Shown: in pieces, positions 14,538 to 23,691 of the stretch
Layout of the letters: every line of letters starts with the position of its first letter
Position numbering within the stretch: the stretch's first letter is position 1
Assembly (NCBI GenBank): GCA_020436225.1
Contig: JAGQYE010000097.1
Coordinates: forward strand, 1-32,801
Reading direction: 5' to 3'
Length of the DNA: 32,801 nucleotides
Source of the DNA: Bacteroidota bacterium
GTDB lineage: Bacteria; Bacteroidota; Bacteroidia; Chitinophagales; JADIYW01
Translations under genes and position numbers: made by a program
The notes under the pieces: model-generated
What the model saw: the letters and a program-made list of their open reading frames with translations, nothing else
Told to the model about the DNA's origin: nothing
Database searches by the model: none

Positions 14538-15794
14538 TTATTCAATATAATCCAAGTCTTTTCCAAAAGTGTCTTCTAATTGCGACCATGCATAAAGCGC
14601 AATTGAGATGCAAATAATGCCAACTAATATATTCGATAAAGGAGTAGATAAGCTCAAAGAATCTTTAAAAGTCAAGTATAAAAAATTGATGAGAATGACA
14701 GAACCTCGAACAAAATTAGGTGCTGTATTGCTAACTGTTGAACGGATATTGATTCCAAAGGATTCGGTAGCGATACTCATAAACACAGCCCAATAACCAA
14801 TGGCTATTCCAAGTAAAAAAATCATAATGTAATAGACTAACATGCTAATTCTTCCAACAATAAAAAATAATATGATTAATATGATTAATGTTGAGATAGA
14901 AAGTAAAATGGTCTTTTTCCTGCTTTTAAGATAATTAGAAAGTAAACCGCTGCCTACGTCGCCAAAAGTTAATCCGGAATACATCGCTAAAATTGCATAA
15001 ACGGCAACTTGTTTTTTATCAGGATAATGTAAGCCGAAGGCATCAGCTAATTCAGGCGCATATTTGGCATATAATTGTACGACATACCAAATCGGAATAG
15101 CTAATGCGATCACGCATAAATATTTTTTTAGCTTTTTACTGTTTTTTAATATGATAGAGAAATTACCTAAGTTGTTTGTTTTAGTTCTTACATTCTTATA
15201 CATACCGGATTCAAAAATACTGATTCGCAATATCAATAAAATAAAACCCATGATGCCGCCAATAAGATAGCAAAGCCGCCAATCTTTCAACCATAACACT
15301 AACACACAACCAAACACAGCTCCAAAAACACCAAACCCGGCAACAAACGCAGTGGCGATTCCACGTTTTTCTTTATTTAAACTTTCGTTGACTAACGTAA
15401 CGCCTGCACCTAATTCGCCAGCCAATCCGAAGCCTGCAATAAAACGCAGGAGTTCATAATGTGTAATGGAATGAACAAATGAGTTTAAAATATTTGCAAT
15501 GGAATAGGTTAAAATAGAACCAAACAAAACAGAAATTCTTCCTTTTTTATCACCTAAGATTCCCCAAAAAATGCCGCCCAATAACATGCCTAACATTTGC
15601 CAATTGTCTAAGCGTAAGCCAATACTTTCTAACATAGAATCATCAACACCAAGACTGCGAAGGCTGCCAATGCGCACCATTCCGAAAAGTAATAGGTCGA
15701 AAATATCAACGAAATATCCTAAGGCAGCAACAATGACTAATAAGGTTACTCCTTTGTTTTGCAGGTCGGAAAAGTAAGGCGTTTTTTTTGTCAT
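14538..15794 (-). CDS. MFS transporter
   Basis: 418 aa with 12 predicted helices. The loop between helices 2 and 3 has the MFS motif GDKKGR (81-86), and a matching SLNKEKRG follows helix 4; the N-terminal helix has LGYFVDIFDLLLFG, a form seen in the metabolite:H+ symporter subfamily (ShiA/ProP-like organic acid carriers). Substrate unknown. It follows the alpha/beta hydrolase gene by 25 nt on the same strand, so the two may be co-transcribed. Confidence 0.88.
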   Translation of the reverse strand: MTKKTPYFSDLQNKGVTLLVIVAALGYFVDIFDLLLFGMVRIGSLRSLGVDDSMLESIGLRLDNWQMLGMLLGGIFWGILGDKKGRISVLFGSILTYSIANILNSFVHSITHYELLRFIAGFGLAGELGAGVTLVNESLNKEKRGIATAFVAGFGVFGAVFGCVLVLWLKDWRLCYLIGGIMGFILLILRISIFESGMYKNVRTKTNNLGNFSIILKNSKKLKKYLCVIALAIPIWYVVQLYAKYAPELADAFGLHYPDKKQVAVYAILAMYSGLTFGDVGSGLLSNYLKSRKKTILLSISTLIILIILFFIVGRISMLVYYIMIFLLGIAIGYWAVFMSIATESFGINIRSTVSNTAPNFVRGSVILINFLYLTFKDSLSLSTPLSNILVGIICISIALYAWSQLEDTFGKDLDYIE

Positions 15795-15819
15795 AGATAT
15801 TTATTTTTTGATCGGAATT

Positions 15820-16485
15820 TTATTTCAGAAAATCTTGCATGAGTTCAATCGTAACTTTTGGATAAAGATTTAAACAAAAATGACCACCACCAATTTGATG
15901 ATAAGGCTCATTAGGCGGAGCAATAACTTTATCGGCTTTATCGTGAATACGTAATGGATTAGGTAATGTTGATTCTATCGGTTTTTCATACAACATTTGT
16001 GTCATTAATGCCAACTGATTATTTGAATAACTCTTAAAATTATTCATAATATATGCTTGTATTTTTTTGTAATCTTGGTCTTTAATCTGTTTTAATAAAT
16101 ACGTTTTTATAAAGTCTGTTTTTATTAATCCAGTAATAGCACTAAGTTGCGTTATTCTAGGAAATTTTGGAAACGTATGTTTTACTTTTCCAGTATCATG
16201 AAATGCCGCAACCATACAAATTTCTGTGCCAATCATTTCTCTAATTTGAAAAGCAAAATAACCACCCATAGAATGACCGATTAATTTATCGTCAGCCGTA
16301 ATATTATATCTTCGAATGAGTTGATTTGCAAACTGCTTAACCGTTATAAATGGAAATGAAAATTGATTTAGCGTTTTTCTATAATCAATATGAATGATTT
16401 CATAAGTTTTTAAAAATGGAATAATTTCATTGAAACAAAACGTGTCTTCACCAAAACCCGGAAGCAATAAAATTCGTTTTTTCAT
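15820..16485 (-). CDS. Alpha/beta-fold hydrolase
   Basis: About 221 aa. LLLPGFGED (6-14) is the oxyanion segment, GHSMGG (70-75) the nucleophile elbow with Ser72, HDKADKVI (about 180-187) the acid and GGGHFCLN (about 198-205) the catalytic histidine. No signal peptide, so cytoplasmic; substrate unknown. It is divergent from agmatine deiminase with 69 bp between starts; the MFS transporter gene follows. A TATGTTTG element sits 4 nt before the ATG. Confidence 0.88.
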   Translation of the reverse strand: MKKRILLLPGFGEDTFCFNEIIPFLKTYEIIHIDYRKTLNQFSFPFITVKQFANQLIRRYNITADDKLIGHSMGGYFAFQIREMIGTEICMVAAFHDTGKVKHTFPKFPRITQLSAITGLIKTDFIKTYLLKQIKDQDYKKIQAYIMNNFKSYSNNQLALMTQMLYEKPIESTLPNPLRIHDKADKVIAPPNEPYHQIGGGHFCLNLYPKVTIELMQDFLK

Positions 16486-16489
16486 TTTA

Positions 16490-16497
16490 CAAACATA
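16490..16497 (-). promoter_or_regulatory. -7 box abutting the alpha/beta hydrolase start
   Basis: TATGTTTG on the minus strand, 4 nt from the ATG at 16485. No correctly spaced TTG. Suggests a leaderless transcript. Confidence 0.5.
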
Positions 16498-16543
16498 CTT
16501 ATTCTTTTATTATTTTGATAAACGAACGAAACTAAAAAAAATG

Positions 16544-16551
16544 TATTTTTG
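16544..16551 (+). promoter_or_regulatory. -7 box abutting the agmatine deiminase start
   Basis: TATTTTTG followed by TGT and the ATG at 16555. The TTG that would extend the frame to 16549 is inside this box and is therefore not the start. Confidence 0.5.
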
Positions 16552-16554
16552 TGT

Positions 16555-17592
16555 ATGAATACTGTACGTTTACCTGCGGAATGGGAGCCACAAGATGCTA
16601 TTCTAATTGCGTTTCCAAGTGCAAAATCTGATTGGTTTACTTATTGGGATGATATTATTTCTTGCTATGTGAATATCATCAAAGTGCTAGCTTCCTATCA
16701 ACCATTAATAATTATTTGTGATAATGAAGATGAACTTCGTACCTTTTTAAAAGACCAAGATTTATCCAATATAAAAATTATAAAACAAAATATAAATGAT
16801 ACTTGGACGCGCGATTATGCCGCTATAACCGTTCAACGAGATGAAGAATTTGTATTGTATGATTTTATGTTTAATGGTTGGGGTTTAAAATTTGCTGCTG
16901 ATAAAGACAATCAAATCAACAAACATTTATGGGAAACCGGGCTTTTTAATGCCAAAGAAAAAATTATTCAAGATTTAGTTTTAGAAGGTGGAAGTATAGA
17001 AAGTGATGGAAAAGGAACATTAATGACAACGTCTAATTGCTTACTTTCTCCAAATCGAAATCCTCATTTATCTAAAGATTTTATTGAAGAAAAAATGAAA
17101 AATATTTTTGGTTTACAACAAATACTTTGGTTAGAGAACGGCCATCTTGTTGGCGATGACACCGATTCACATATTGACACATTAGCGCGTTTTTGTGATG
17201 AAAATACTATAGCTTATTTACAATGCACCGATCCAAATGCTATGCATTATGCTGATTTTAAAAAAATGGAAATGGAATTAAAAGAGTTTAAAACTTTAGA
17301 TGGTAAACCTTACGAACTCGTTCCGCTTCCATTAACTGAAGCTATTTTTGCTAAAGATGATAATAGACAATTGCCGGCTTCGTATGCCAATTTTTTAATT
17401 ATGAATGATGTGGTATTGATGCCGACTTACAATGTGCCACAAGATGCTGTTGCTTTAGAACAATTACAAAAAGCATTTTCAAAATCAAGTAAAAGAGTAG
17501 AAGGCATTGACTGTCGCGCATTGATTTTACAACATGGCTCATTGCATTGTATTACCATGCAATTTCCAAAAGGTTCTATAAAAATGAACTAA
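16555..17592 (+). CDS. aguA: Agmatine deiminase
   Basis: Hydrolyses agmatine to N-carbamoylputrescine and ammonia (peptidyl-arginine-deiminase fold, cytoplasmic). 345 aa from the ATG at 16555. Family segments: LPAEWEPQDAILIAFPS (N-terminus), NDTWTRDYAAI, LEGGSIESDGKGT, GDDTDSHIDTLARF with His206, and HGSLHCITMQFP with nucleophile Cys332. The next gene, 35 nt downstream on the same strand, encodes the enzyme for the following step, so the pair forms the plant-type agmatine-to-putrescine route. Confidence 0.95.
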   Translation: MNTVRLPAEWEPQDAILIAFPSAKSDWFTYWDDIISCYVNIIKVLASYQPLIIICDNEDELRTFLKDQDLSNIKIIKQNINDTWTRDYAAITVQRDEEFVLYDFMFNGWGLKFAADKDNQINKHLWETGLFNAKEKIIQDLVLEGGSIESDGKGTLMTTSNCLLSPNRNPHLSKDFIEEKMKNIFGLQQILWLENGHLVGDDTDSHIDTLARFCDENTIAYLQCTDPNAMHYADFKKMEMELKEFKTLDGKPYELVPLPLTEAIFAKDDNRQLPASYANFLIMNDVVLMPTYNVPQDAVALEQLQKAFSKSSKRVEGIDCRALILQHGSLHCITMQFPKGSIKMN

Positions 17593-17627
17593 GAAAGAGT
17601 GAAAAATAGTTAATTAAATTTCTTGAA

Positions 17628-18506
17628 ATGAAAGTAGGAATCGTACAACAAAGCAATACGAATGATATTCAAAAAAATATAGAAAAAAGTTTGAATGGAA
17701 TTGCAGATTGTAAACAACAAGGCGCTGAACTCGTTGTACTGCAAGAGTTGCATTGTGGCATTTATTTTTGTCAAGCTGAGGAAACAAAAATGTTTGATTT
17801 AGCACATCTGATTCCAAATGATACCACACAAATTTTTGCTGATGCTGCCAAGAAAAAAGAAGTTGTTTTAGTAACTTCTTTATTTGAAAAACGCGCACCA
17901 GGTTTATATCACAATACGTCTGTTGTTTTTGAAAAAGATGGAAGTGTTGCCGGAAAATATCGCAAAATGCATATTCCTGATGATCCGGCTTATTACGAGA
18001 AATTTTATTTCACGCCGGGCGATTTAGGTTTCAAACCTATCCAAACTTCTGTTGGGAAATTAGGTGTGTTGGTGTGTTGGGATCAATGGTATCCGGAAGC
18101 TGCACGCTTAATGGCATTAAATGGTGCAGAAATGTTGATTTATCCAACGGCAATTGGTTGGGAAAGCACCGATGGACAAGAAGAAAAAAACAGACAATTC
18201 GATGCTTGGCAAACTGTACAACGCGGACATGCAGTTGCCAATGGTTTGCCTGTAATATCAGTAAATAGAGTAGGACAGGAGCCGGATTGGACAAACGTTA
18301 CTAATGGCATTCAGTTTTGGGGACAAAGTTTTGTTGCCGGCCCACAAGGCGAGCTTTTATTTACAGCACCAAGTGATAAAGAAGTCAACGCAGTAATTGA
18401 AATTGATAAACAACGCACCGAAGATGTGCGTCGCATTTGGCCTTTTTTAAGAGATAGACGCATCGATGCTTATCAAGATATTTTGAAAAGATATGCTGAT
18501 GAATAA
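17628..18506 (+). CDS. aguB: N-carbamoylputrescine amidase
   Basis: A nitrilase-superfamily enzyme that converts N-carbamoylputrescine to putrescine, CO2 and ammonia. 292 aa, normal for the family. The catalytic triad is Glu40 (VLQELHCG), Lys113 (GKYRKMHIPDDP) and Cys150 (LVCWDQWYPEAARLMA). The LHCGIYFCQ and YYEKFYFTPGD segments are typical of the carbamoylputrescine branch. It follows aguA by 35 nt; a weak terminator comes directly after the stop. Confidence 0.95.
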   Translation: MKVGIVQQSNTNDIQKNIEKSLNGIADCKQQGAELVVLQELHCGIYFCQAEETKMFDLAHLIPNDTTQIFADAAKKKEVVLVTSLFEKRAPGLYHNTSVVFEKDGSVAGKYRKMHIPDDPAYYEKFYFTPGDLGFKPIQTSVGKLGVLVCWDQWYPEAARLMALNGAEMLIYPTAIGWESTDGQEEKNRQFDAWQTVQRGHAVANGLPVISVNRVGQEPDWTNVTNGIQFWGQSFVAGPQGELLFTAPSDKEVNAVIEIDKQRTEDVRRIWPFLRDRRIDAYQDILKRYADE

Positions 18507-18530
18507 AAAAGCATTTTAGCTTTTATTATT
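18507..18530 (+). terminator. Weak terminator after the putrescine genes
   Basis: AAAAGC / GCTTTT stem with a 6-nt loop beginning at the stop codon, followed by an AT-rich, mostly T stretch. The stem is short with only two GC pairs. Confidence 0.4.
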
Positions 18531-18609
18531 TTTAGTTTTTAAGTAGTCTGATTAATGCTATGATTAGTTAGTTTAAAAAAATATTTTCTAATAATAGAAA
18601 AGCTTACAT

Positions 18610-18766
18610 TTATTTCTTTGACTTAATAAGTTGTGATTTTGCTTTCTTCGTTGAATCGCCTAATTTATCGGAATCGATATTATCTTTCTTCACATCTTTT
18701 GATTTAATTATAGGGAGTTTTTTTTAGAAAACCTTCAGGTGGCAACTCAAATTCATTTAGTTCCAT
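18610..18766 (-). pseudogene. Small gene broken by a frameshift (51 codons if corrected)
   Basis: An ATG at 18766 opens MELNEFELPPEGFLKK, then a run of eight A (18718-18725 on the plus strand as T) shifts the frame to TPYN and a stop. Removing one A lets the frame continue LPIIKSKDVKKDNIDSDKLG and onward to a lysine-rich end and TAA at 18610, giving a hydrophilic, very basic 51-residue protein. The continuity of coding character across the A run supports one original gene. It may be a decayed gene, a sequencing error in a homopolymer, or a gene read by slippage. I do not recognise the protein. The rest of 18507-18864 shows no gene. Confidence 0.5.
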
Positions 18767-18864
18767 AGTGATTATGTTTTATAAAAATAAAATTACTATA
18801 GTTTCATAAATGATGAAAACTTAATTAGTATTCGTATGGTTTTGCTGAGAATTCGTTCAAAAAT

Positions 18865-19929
18865 CTACGAAACACGTTTTAGCATACTGTCGTGAATTTG
18901 AGATAAGGTGGTTTTTAAATCGTATTTAAAATCCCAATTTGGATAGTGTTGCTTGAATTTTGACACATCGGAAATATACCAAATATGGTCGCCAATTCGG
19001 TTGGTTTCTACATATTGATAATTCATTTTATTGCCTGAAATTTCTTCACAAAGTGCAATGCCTTCTTGCATAGAGCAGTTTGAAAATCTTGCACCGCCGG
19101 CATTGTATGCTTCGCCTTGTCGTGGATTTTGGTAGAAATGCCAGAACATATTCACTAAATCGTAGCTGTGTATATTGTCGCGCACTTGCTTGCCTTTATA
19201 ACCAAAAATATTGTATTGCGTTCCGGTAATCGCGCATTTCATCAAGTAAGACAAGAAACCATGCAACATAGCGCCACTATGATTTGGACCGGTTAAACAA
19301 CCGCCACGGAAAATGCCGACATTCATTCCAAAATAGCGTCCATATTCTTGACACATAATATCAGCAGCCACTTTCGAAGCACCAAATACTGAATGTTTCG
19401 TGTGGTCTAAGCTCATGTGCTCGTCAATTCCATTTTTAAAATACGGATGCGATTCATCAATTTCCCAGCGCGTTTCTTTTTCTACCAATGGAAGATAGTT
19501 TGGATTGTCGCCGTAAACTTTATTGGTTGAAGTGAAAATGAAAACTGCATTTGGTGCATACAAGCGCGTATATTCCAACATATTTACAGTGCCGTTCGCA
19601 TTTACCGTGAAATCAGTAAATGGTTCTTTGGCTGCCCAATCGTGTGAAGGTTGTGCCGCAGTATGAACGATTAATTTTATATCAGCATTATATTCTTTAA
19701 AAAGATTTTCTAAAGCAGCATTGTCGCGAATGTCGAGATTGTAATGCTTATAGTTTGAATATTTTTCTTCTAATTTGTTTTTATTCCAAGTGGTAGATGC
19801 ATCTTGCCCGAAAAAATAAGCGCGCAAATCATTGTCGATGCCAACTACTAAATCAAATTTATCGGCAAAAAAAGCTACGGATTCACTTCCTATTAAACCA
19901 CCTGAGCCGGTTACTACACAAATATTCAT
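18865..19929 (-). CDS. NAD-dependent epimerase, CDP-paratose 2-epimerase-like
   Basis: An extended-SDR sugar-nucleotide epimerase of 354 aa. The Rossmann motif is TGSGGLIGS (7-15). [20 protein letters not shown] (134-153) and the SDR active-site segment HSVFGASK (179-186) follow, with Lys186 but Phe182 where classical SDRs have the catalytic Tyr. [55 protein letters not shown] and [12 protein letters not shown] match the branch related to CDP-paratose (tyvelose) epimerase. It would act on a nucleotide sugar for surface polysaccharide. A TATCTTTG box (19948-19955) lies 18 nt upstream. It ends 99 nt downstream of the frameshifted small gene. Confidence 0.85.
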   Translation of the reverse strand: MNICVVTGSGGLIGSESVAFFADKFDLVVGIDNDLRAYFFGQDASTTWNKNKLEEKYSNYKHYNLDIRDNAALENLFKEYNADIKLIVHTAAQPSHDWAAKEPFTDFTVNANGTVNMLEYTRLYAPNAVFIFTSTNKVYGDNPNYLPLVEKETRWEIDESHPYFKNGIDEHMSLDHTKHSVFGASKVAADIMCQEYGRYFGMNVGIFRGGCLTGPNHSGAMLHGFLSYLMKCAITGTQYNIFGYKGKQVRDNIHSYDLVNMFWHFYQNPRQGEAYNAGGARFSNCSMQEGIALCEEISGNKMNYQYVETNRIGDHIWYISDVSKFKQHYPNWDFKYDLKTTLSQIHDSMLKRVS

Positions 19930-19947
19930 TTCTTATTTTTTTGTTGT

Positions 19948-19955
19948 CAAAGATA
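19948..19955 (-). promoter_or_regulatory. -7 box of the epimerase gene
   Basis: TATCTTTG on the minus strand, 18 nt before the ATG at 19929. No TTG at the expected spacing. Confidence 0.45.
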
Positions 19956-19996
19956 CGATATTCAAGAATTAATGAAAAAAGAAATACGCACAATCC

Positions 19997-22630
19997 TTAC
20001 AATTTACTCAAACTTTCTTGTAATGCTTTTAATTTAGATTGTCCATCAGCCAATTTTTTGCGCTCATTTTCTACTATTTCAGGTTTGGCATTGGCTACAA
20101 ATTTTTCGTTGCTCAGTTTTTTCTCTACAGATGCGATAAAACCTGTATAATATTGAATTTCAGCAAGAATTTTTTCTTTCTCTGATTCCGTATTGATTTC
20201 GATGCCTGTTTCGATATAGATTTTATCTGTTTGCACTAATTGCGTTACGGTATTTTCAATTTCTTTGTCTGTAAATTGCGTGTTTACGTTGGCAATTTTT
20301 TCTAAGTAGAAATTGTATTTCTCAAATATTGATTTGTTATTTGTTTGAATAAAAATAGTCAATTTGTTTTTGGGTGAAATACCGTTTTTGTTACGCACAT
20401 CACGCACAACAGAAATTACTTCTTTTATTTTTTCGCCTTCTTGAATTAATTCAATTTTATAAGCATTTATGCTTGGATATGCCGATACAATTATGTCGTT
20501 TTCGTTGTTTAATTGATGATAAATTTCTTCTGTAATAAATGGCATAAACGGATGCAATAATTGCATTAATGTTTCAAAATATTCCACCGTTTTTTGGTAA
20601 GATACAGCATCAATTTTTTCGCCGAAAGGTGGTTTGATAAACTCTAAATACCAAGAACAAAAATCGTCCCAAATAAATTTATACATCTCAATCAATGCTT
20701 CAGAAATTCTATAAGATTGATAAGCTTTCTCCAAATTTTCTTTTAATAATTCCAACTTATTTTCAAACCAAATAAAAATTGGATTTGAAGACAAATTATT
20801 CTCGTTTCTATTTTCTTGTTTCTCAACATCTATATCCCAACTTTTTACCAAACGTAATGCGTTCCAAATTTTGTTGCTGAAATTTCTGCCTTGCTCACAT
20901 AATTTTTCATCGAATGGTAAATCGTTTCCGGCAGGCGAACAAAACAACATGCCTGTTCGTACGCCATCAGCCGAATATTTTTCAATTAAGTCTAACGGGT
21001 CAGGCGAATTGCCTAATGATTTCGACATTTTTCTGCCTTGTTTGTCGCGTACAATGCCGGTTAAATAAACATTGGAAAATGGTTTTTCATTTCTGTATTC
21101 GTAACCTGCCATTATCATTCTTGCTACCCAAAAAAATAAAATTTCCGGAGCAGTTACTAAATCGTTGGTTGGATAATAATATTGGATATCTTTTCCTTCC
21201 GGATTTTTGAATCCATCAAAAACGGCAATAGGCCAAAGCCAAGAAGAAAACCAAGTATCCAAAACATCTTCGTCTTGTTTTAAATTCGAGATTTGAGCAT
21301 TGAGATTTGGAAATTTTTCTTTATAAATGTTTGCAGCTTCTTCTTCCGTTTTTGCTACAACAAAATTTCCTTTTTCATCGTACCAAGCCGGTATGCGATG
21401 TCCCCACCATAATTGTCGAGAAATGCACCAATCGTGTACATTTTCCATCCAATGTTTGTAGGTGTTTTTGAATTTTTCCGGAATAAGTTGAATGTTATTA
21501 TTCAACACATTTTCCAATGCAGGGTTTGCCATTTCGTCCATTTTCAAAAACCATTGCATAGAAAGTTTGGGTTCGATAACGGCATCGGTTCGTTCAGAAA
21601 ATCCAACTTTATTTTTGATATCTTCTGTTTTTACCAAATAATTTTTTTCTTCTAATTCGATTGCAATTTTTTTGCGCACAGCAAATCTATCTTCGCCAAT
21701 ATAAAGTTGTGCTTTTTCATTAAGAGTACCATTGTCGTTTAAAATATCAATGACTTCTAAATGATGTTTGATGCCTAAGTTGTAGTCGTTGATGTCGTGT
21801 GCCGGCGTAACTTTCAACGCACCTGTTCCAAATTCGATGTCGATGTATTCATCAAATATTATTGGAATAGCTCGATTGATTAAAGGAACAACGGCTGATT
21901 TACCTTTTAGATGTTGATAGCGTTCATCGTTTGGATGCACACAAATGGCAGTGTCGCCCAAAATAGTTTCCGGTCGTGTGGTAGCAATCGTGATATATTC
22001 ATCGGCACTATCTTCTATTTTATATCGAACATAATATAATTTTGAGTTGACTTCTTTATGGATAACTTCTTCGTCTGAAACGGCAGTAAGTCCTTTTGAA
22101 TCCCAATTAACCATGCGCACACCGCGATATATTTTTCCTTTGTTGTATAAATCGACAAACACTTCGATAACGGCATTGCTCAAATCTTCTTCCATTGTGA
22201 AACGCGTTCTGTCCCAATCGCAAGAAGCACCCAATTTTTCTAATTGCTTTAAAATAATGCCACCGTATTTTTCTTTCCATTGCCAAGAATGTTTTAAAAA
22301 TTCTTCGCGTGTAATATCTTTTTTATCAATGCCTTTTTCTTTCAATAAATTAACCACTTTAGCTTCGGTAGCAATAGAAGCGTGGTCGGTTCCCGGCACC
22401 CAACAGGCATTTTTTCCTTGCATTCTAGCTTTGCGAATCAAAATATCTTGAATGGTGTTGTTGAGCATGTGCCCCATGTGCAAAACGCCGGTAACATTTG
22501 GCGGCGGAATGACAATAGTATAAGGCTCTCTTTCGTCCGGTGTAGAATGGAAATATTTTTTACTCAACCAATGTTGATACCATTTTGTTTCAATCTGCGA
22601 ATAGTCTAAATTTTTTGGTAATTCTTGCAT
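19997..22630 (-). CDS. valS: Valyl-tRNA synthetase
   Basis: Class I synthetase charging tRNA-Val, with an editing domain. 877 aa from the ATG at 22630; the frame stays open to a TTG at 22693, but family proteins begin near this ATG (MQELPKNLDYSQIE). HMGH (51-54) is the HIGH motif and KMSKS (534-538) the second class-I motif. The N-terminal PPPNVTGVLHMGHML, the editing segment TIATTRPETILGDTAI, VTPAHDINDYNLG, the anticodon-binding region and a C-terminal coiled coil (about 800-877, KKLSNEKFVANAKPEIVENE) are all in place. It is 67 nt upstream of the epimerase gene. Confidence 0.96.
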   Translation of the reverse strand: MQELPKNLDYSQIETKWYQHWLSKKYFHSTPDEREPYTIVIPPPNVTGVLHMGHMLNNTIQDILIRKARMQGKNACWVPGTDHASIATEAKVVNLLKEKGIDKKDITREEFLKHSWQWKEKYGGIILKQLEKLGASCDWDRTRFTMEEDLSNAVIEVFVDLYNKGKIYRGVRMVNWDSKGLTAVSDEEVIHKEVNSKLYYVRYKIEDSADEYITIATTRPETILGDTAICVHPNDERYQHLKGKSAVVPLINRAIPIIFDEYIDIEFGTGALKVTPAHDINDYNLGIKHHLEVIDILNDNGTLNEKAQLYIGEDRFAVRKKIAIELEEKNYLVKTEDIKNKVGFSERTDAVIEPKLSMQWFLKMDEMANPALENVLNNNIQLIPEKFKNTYKHWMENVHDWCISRQLWWGHRIPAWYDEKGNFVVAKTEEEAANIYKEKFPNLNAQISNLKQDEDVLDTWFSSWLWPIAVFDGFKNPEGKDIQYYYPTNDLVTAPEILFFWVARMIMAGYEYRNEKPFSNVYLTGIVRDKQGRKMSKSLGNSPDPLDLIEKYSADGVRTGMLFCSPAGNDLPFDEKLCEQGRNFSNKIWNALRLVKSWDIDVEKQENRNENNLSSNPIFIWFENKLELLKENLEKAYQSYRISEALIEMYKFIWDDFCSWYLEFIKPPFGEKIDAVSYQKTVEYFETLMQLLHPFMPFITEEIYHQLNNENDIIVSAYPSINAYKIELIQEGEKIKEVISVVRDVRNKNGISPKNKLTIFIQTNNKSIFEKYNFYLEKIANVNTQFTDKEIENTVTQLVQTDKIYIETGIEINTESEKEKILAEIQYYTGFIASVEKKLSNEKFVANAKPEIVENERKKLADGQSKLKALQESLSKL

Positions 22631-22731
22631 CAATATCAAATTAAAATATTGTTGATTAGAAAAATAAATTTTCGAAGCAACAAAGGTTGCCAAAATTACG
22701 AAAATGTAAACGTAAAATTGTTAAGCGTCAA

Positions 22732-23640
22732 TTAATTAATTGGAAGTGGCTCAACGGTGTAGCCTTCTTTTCTCAGTAATGCAATTAAGCCGTTTTCGCC
22801 ACCGAGATGTCCGGCACCAACAGCAATAAAGCAAGCTTGTTTTGTAATAAAATCTTTGATTTTAGGTATCCAGTTTTTATTTCTTTTGTCGAGTAGATTT
22901 TCTTTCCAAGAAGTATCTTCTTCAGCTTCAAAAGCTTTGTTTAGGTAAGTTAAATCTTGTTTTTTATAAGCATCTACCAAAGTATCTAATGTTGCGGTTT
23001 CGCTGGAATAATTACGGATAGTATTTAGAATATTTTTTAATTGTATTTCAATCGGCACATCTTTTAAAAATTGCAATTGTTCTTCCATGGTTTCTAATCC
23101 GCTTTGTGGAATTTTGTTATTCTCTGCAATACTTTTGAGGTTTATTTCATAGGATTCTTTTTCCGGACCTACATGATTTAAGAAGATGAGTTGTTCTAAA
23201 AAAAACGGATTTAATCTGGAATAAAAAAGATTGAAAACTTGTTGGTCGATGCCTAAAGTATCAAACATAAAAGCTTGTAATGTAGCAAAATCAGAATCGC
23301 TCATATAAGATTGAATAGTTTTGCCGCTATCTAAAACACTGAGCTCTGAAATTGCCGCAATATTGACGTTACTCAAATCGAGTTCCATTACCAATAAAGA
23401 ACTTTGTTTCATTTTCTTTTGTACGTTTTTTCCAAGAAAATAATCTTCTTCAGGAATAATATGTATAGTTCCAAATAAGTAGGAAGATTGTTTTAATCCA
23501 TTGCCGGAAATCTGCCAAAGCAAAGAATTGTTACTATCAATTAGTGCTTTTGTTGGGTTGTTTTTTTTTTCATTTTTTTGATTGGAACAGAATCCACACT
23601 GTAATGCAAGCAAAAAAGCTAAAGTTAAAGTGTATTTCAT
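22732..23640 (-). CDS. TraB/GumN family secreted protein
   Basis: 302 aa. A signal peptide (about 1-18) leads to a TraB/GumN (TIKI-like) domain: SYLFGTIHI with His60, GLETMEEQ (181-188), RNKNWIPKI (253-261) and VGAGHLGGENGLIALLRKEGYTV (274-296). The fold is related to erythromycin-esterase-like and TIKI metalloproteases, in which the GxxH and GAxH motifs bind metal; the substrate in bacteria is unknown. It lies 51 nt after a thioredoxin-like gene, with a hairpin in between, so it may be transcribed separately. The cysteines at 15 and 18 do not form a good lipobox. Confidence 0.88.
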   Translation of the reverse strand: MKYTLTLAFLLALQCGFCSNQKNEKKNNPTKALIDSNNSLLWQISGNGLKQSSYLFGTIHIIPEEDYFLGKNVQKKMKQSSLLVMELDLSNVNIAAISELSVLDSGKTIQSYMSDSDFATLQAFMFDTLGIDQQVFNLFYSRLNPFFLEQLIFLNHVGPEKESYEINLKSIAENNKIPQSGLETMEEQLQFLKDVPIEIQLKNILNTIRNYSSETATLDTLVDAYKKQDLTYLNKAFEAEEDTSWKENLLDKRNKNWIPKIKDFITKQACFIAVGAGHLGGENGLIALLRKEGYTVEPLPIN

Positions 23641-23652
23641 ACAAGATAAATT

Positions 23653-23675
23653 AAAAGCTGCAAAATGCAGCTTTT
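23653..23675 (-). terminator. Hairpin between thioredoxin-like and TraB genes, likely terminator
   Basis: AAAAGCTGCA / TGCAGCTTTT, a perfect 10-bp stem with a 3-nt loop, followed on the minus strand by TTTTAATTTAT. It lies 13 nt before the TraB ATG, so it could also attenuate read-through into that gene. Confidence 0.65.
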
Positions 23676-23691
23676 TGATTGAAATAATATT

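Noticed and set aside
22631..22693. 21-codon N-terminal extension of valS
   Set aside because: It would begin with TTG and does not resemble family N-termini; the ATG at 22630 fits.
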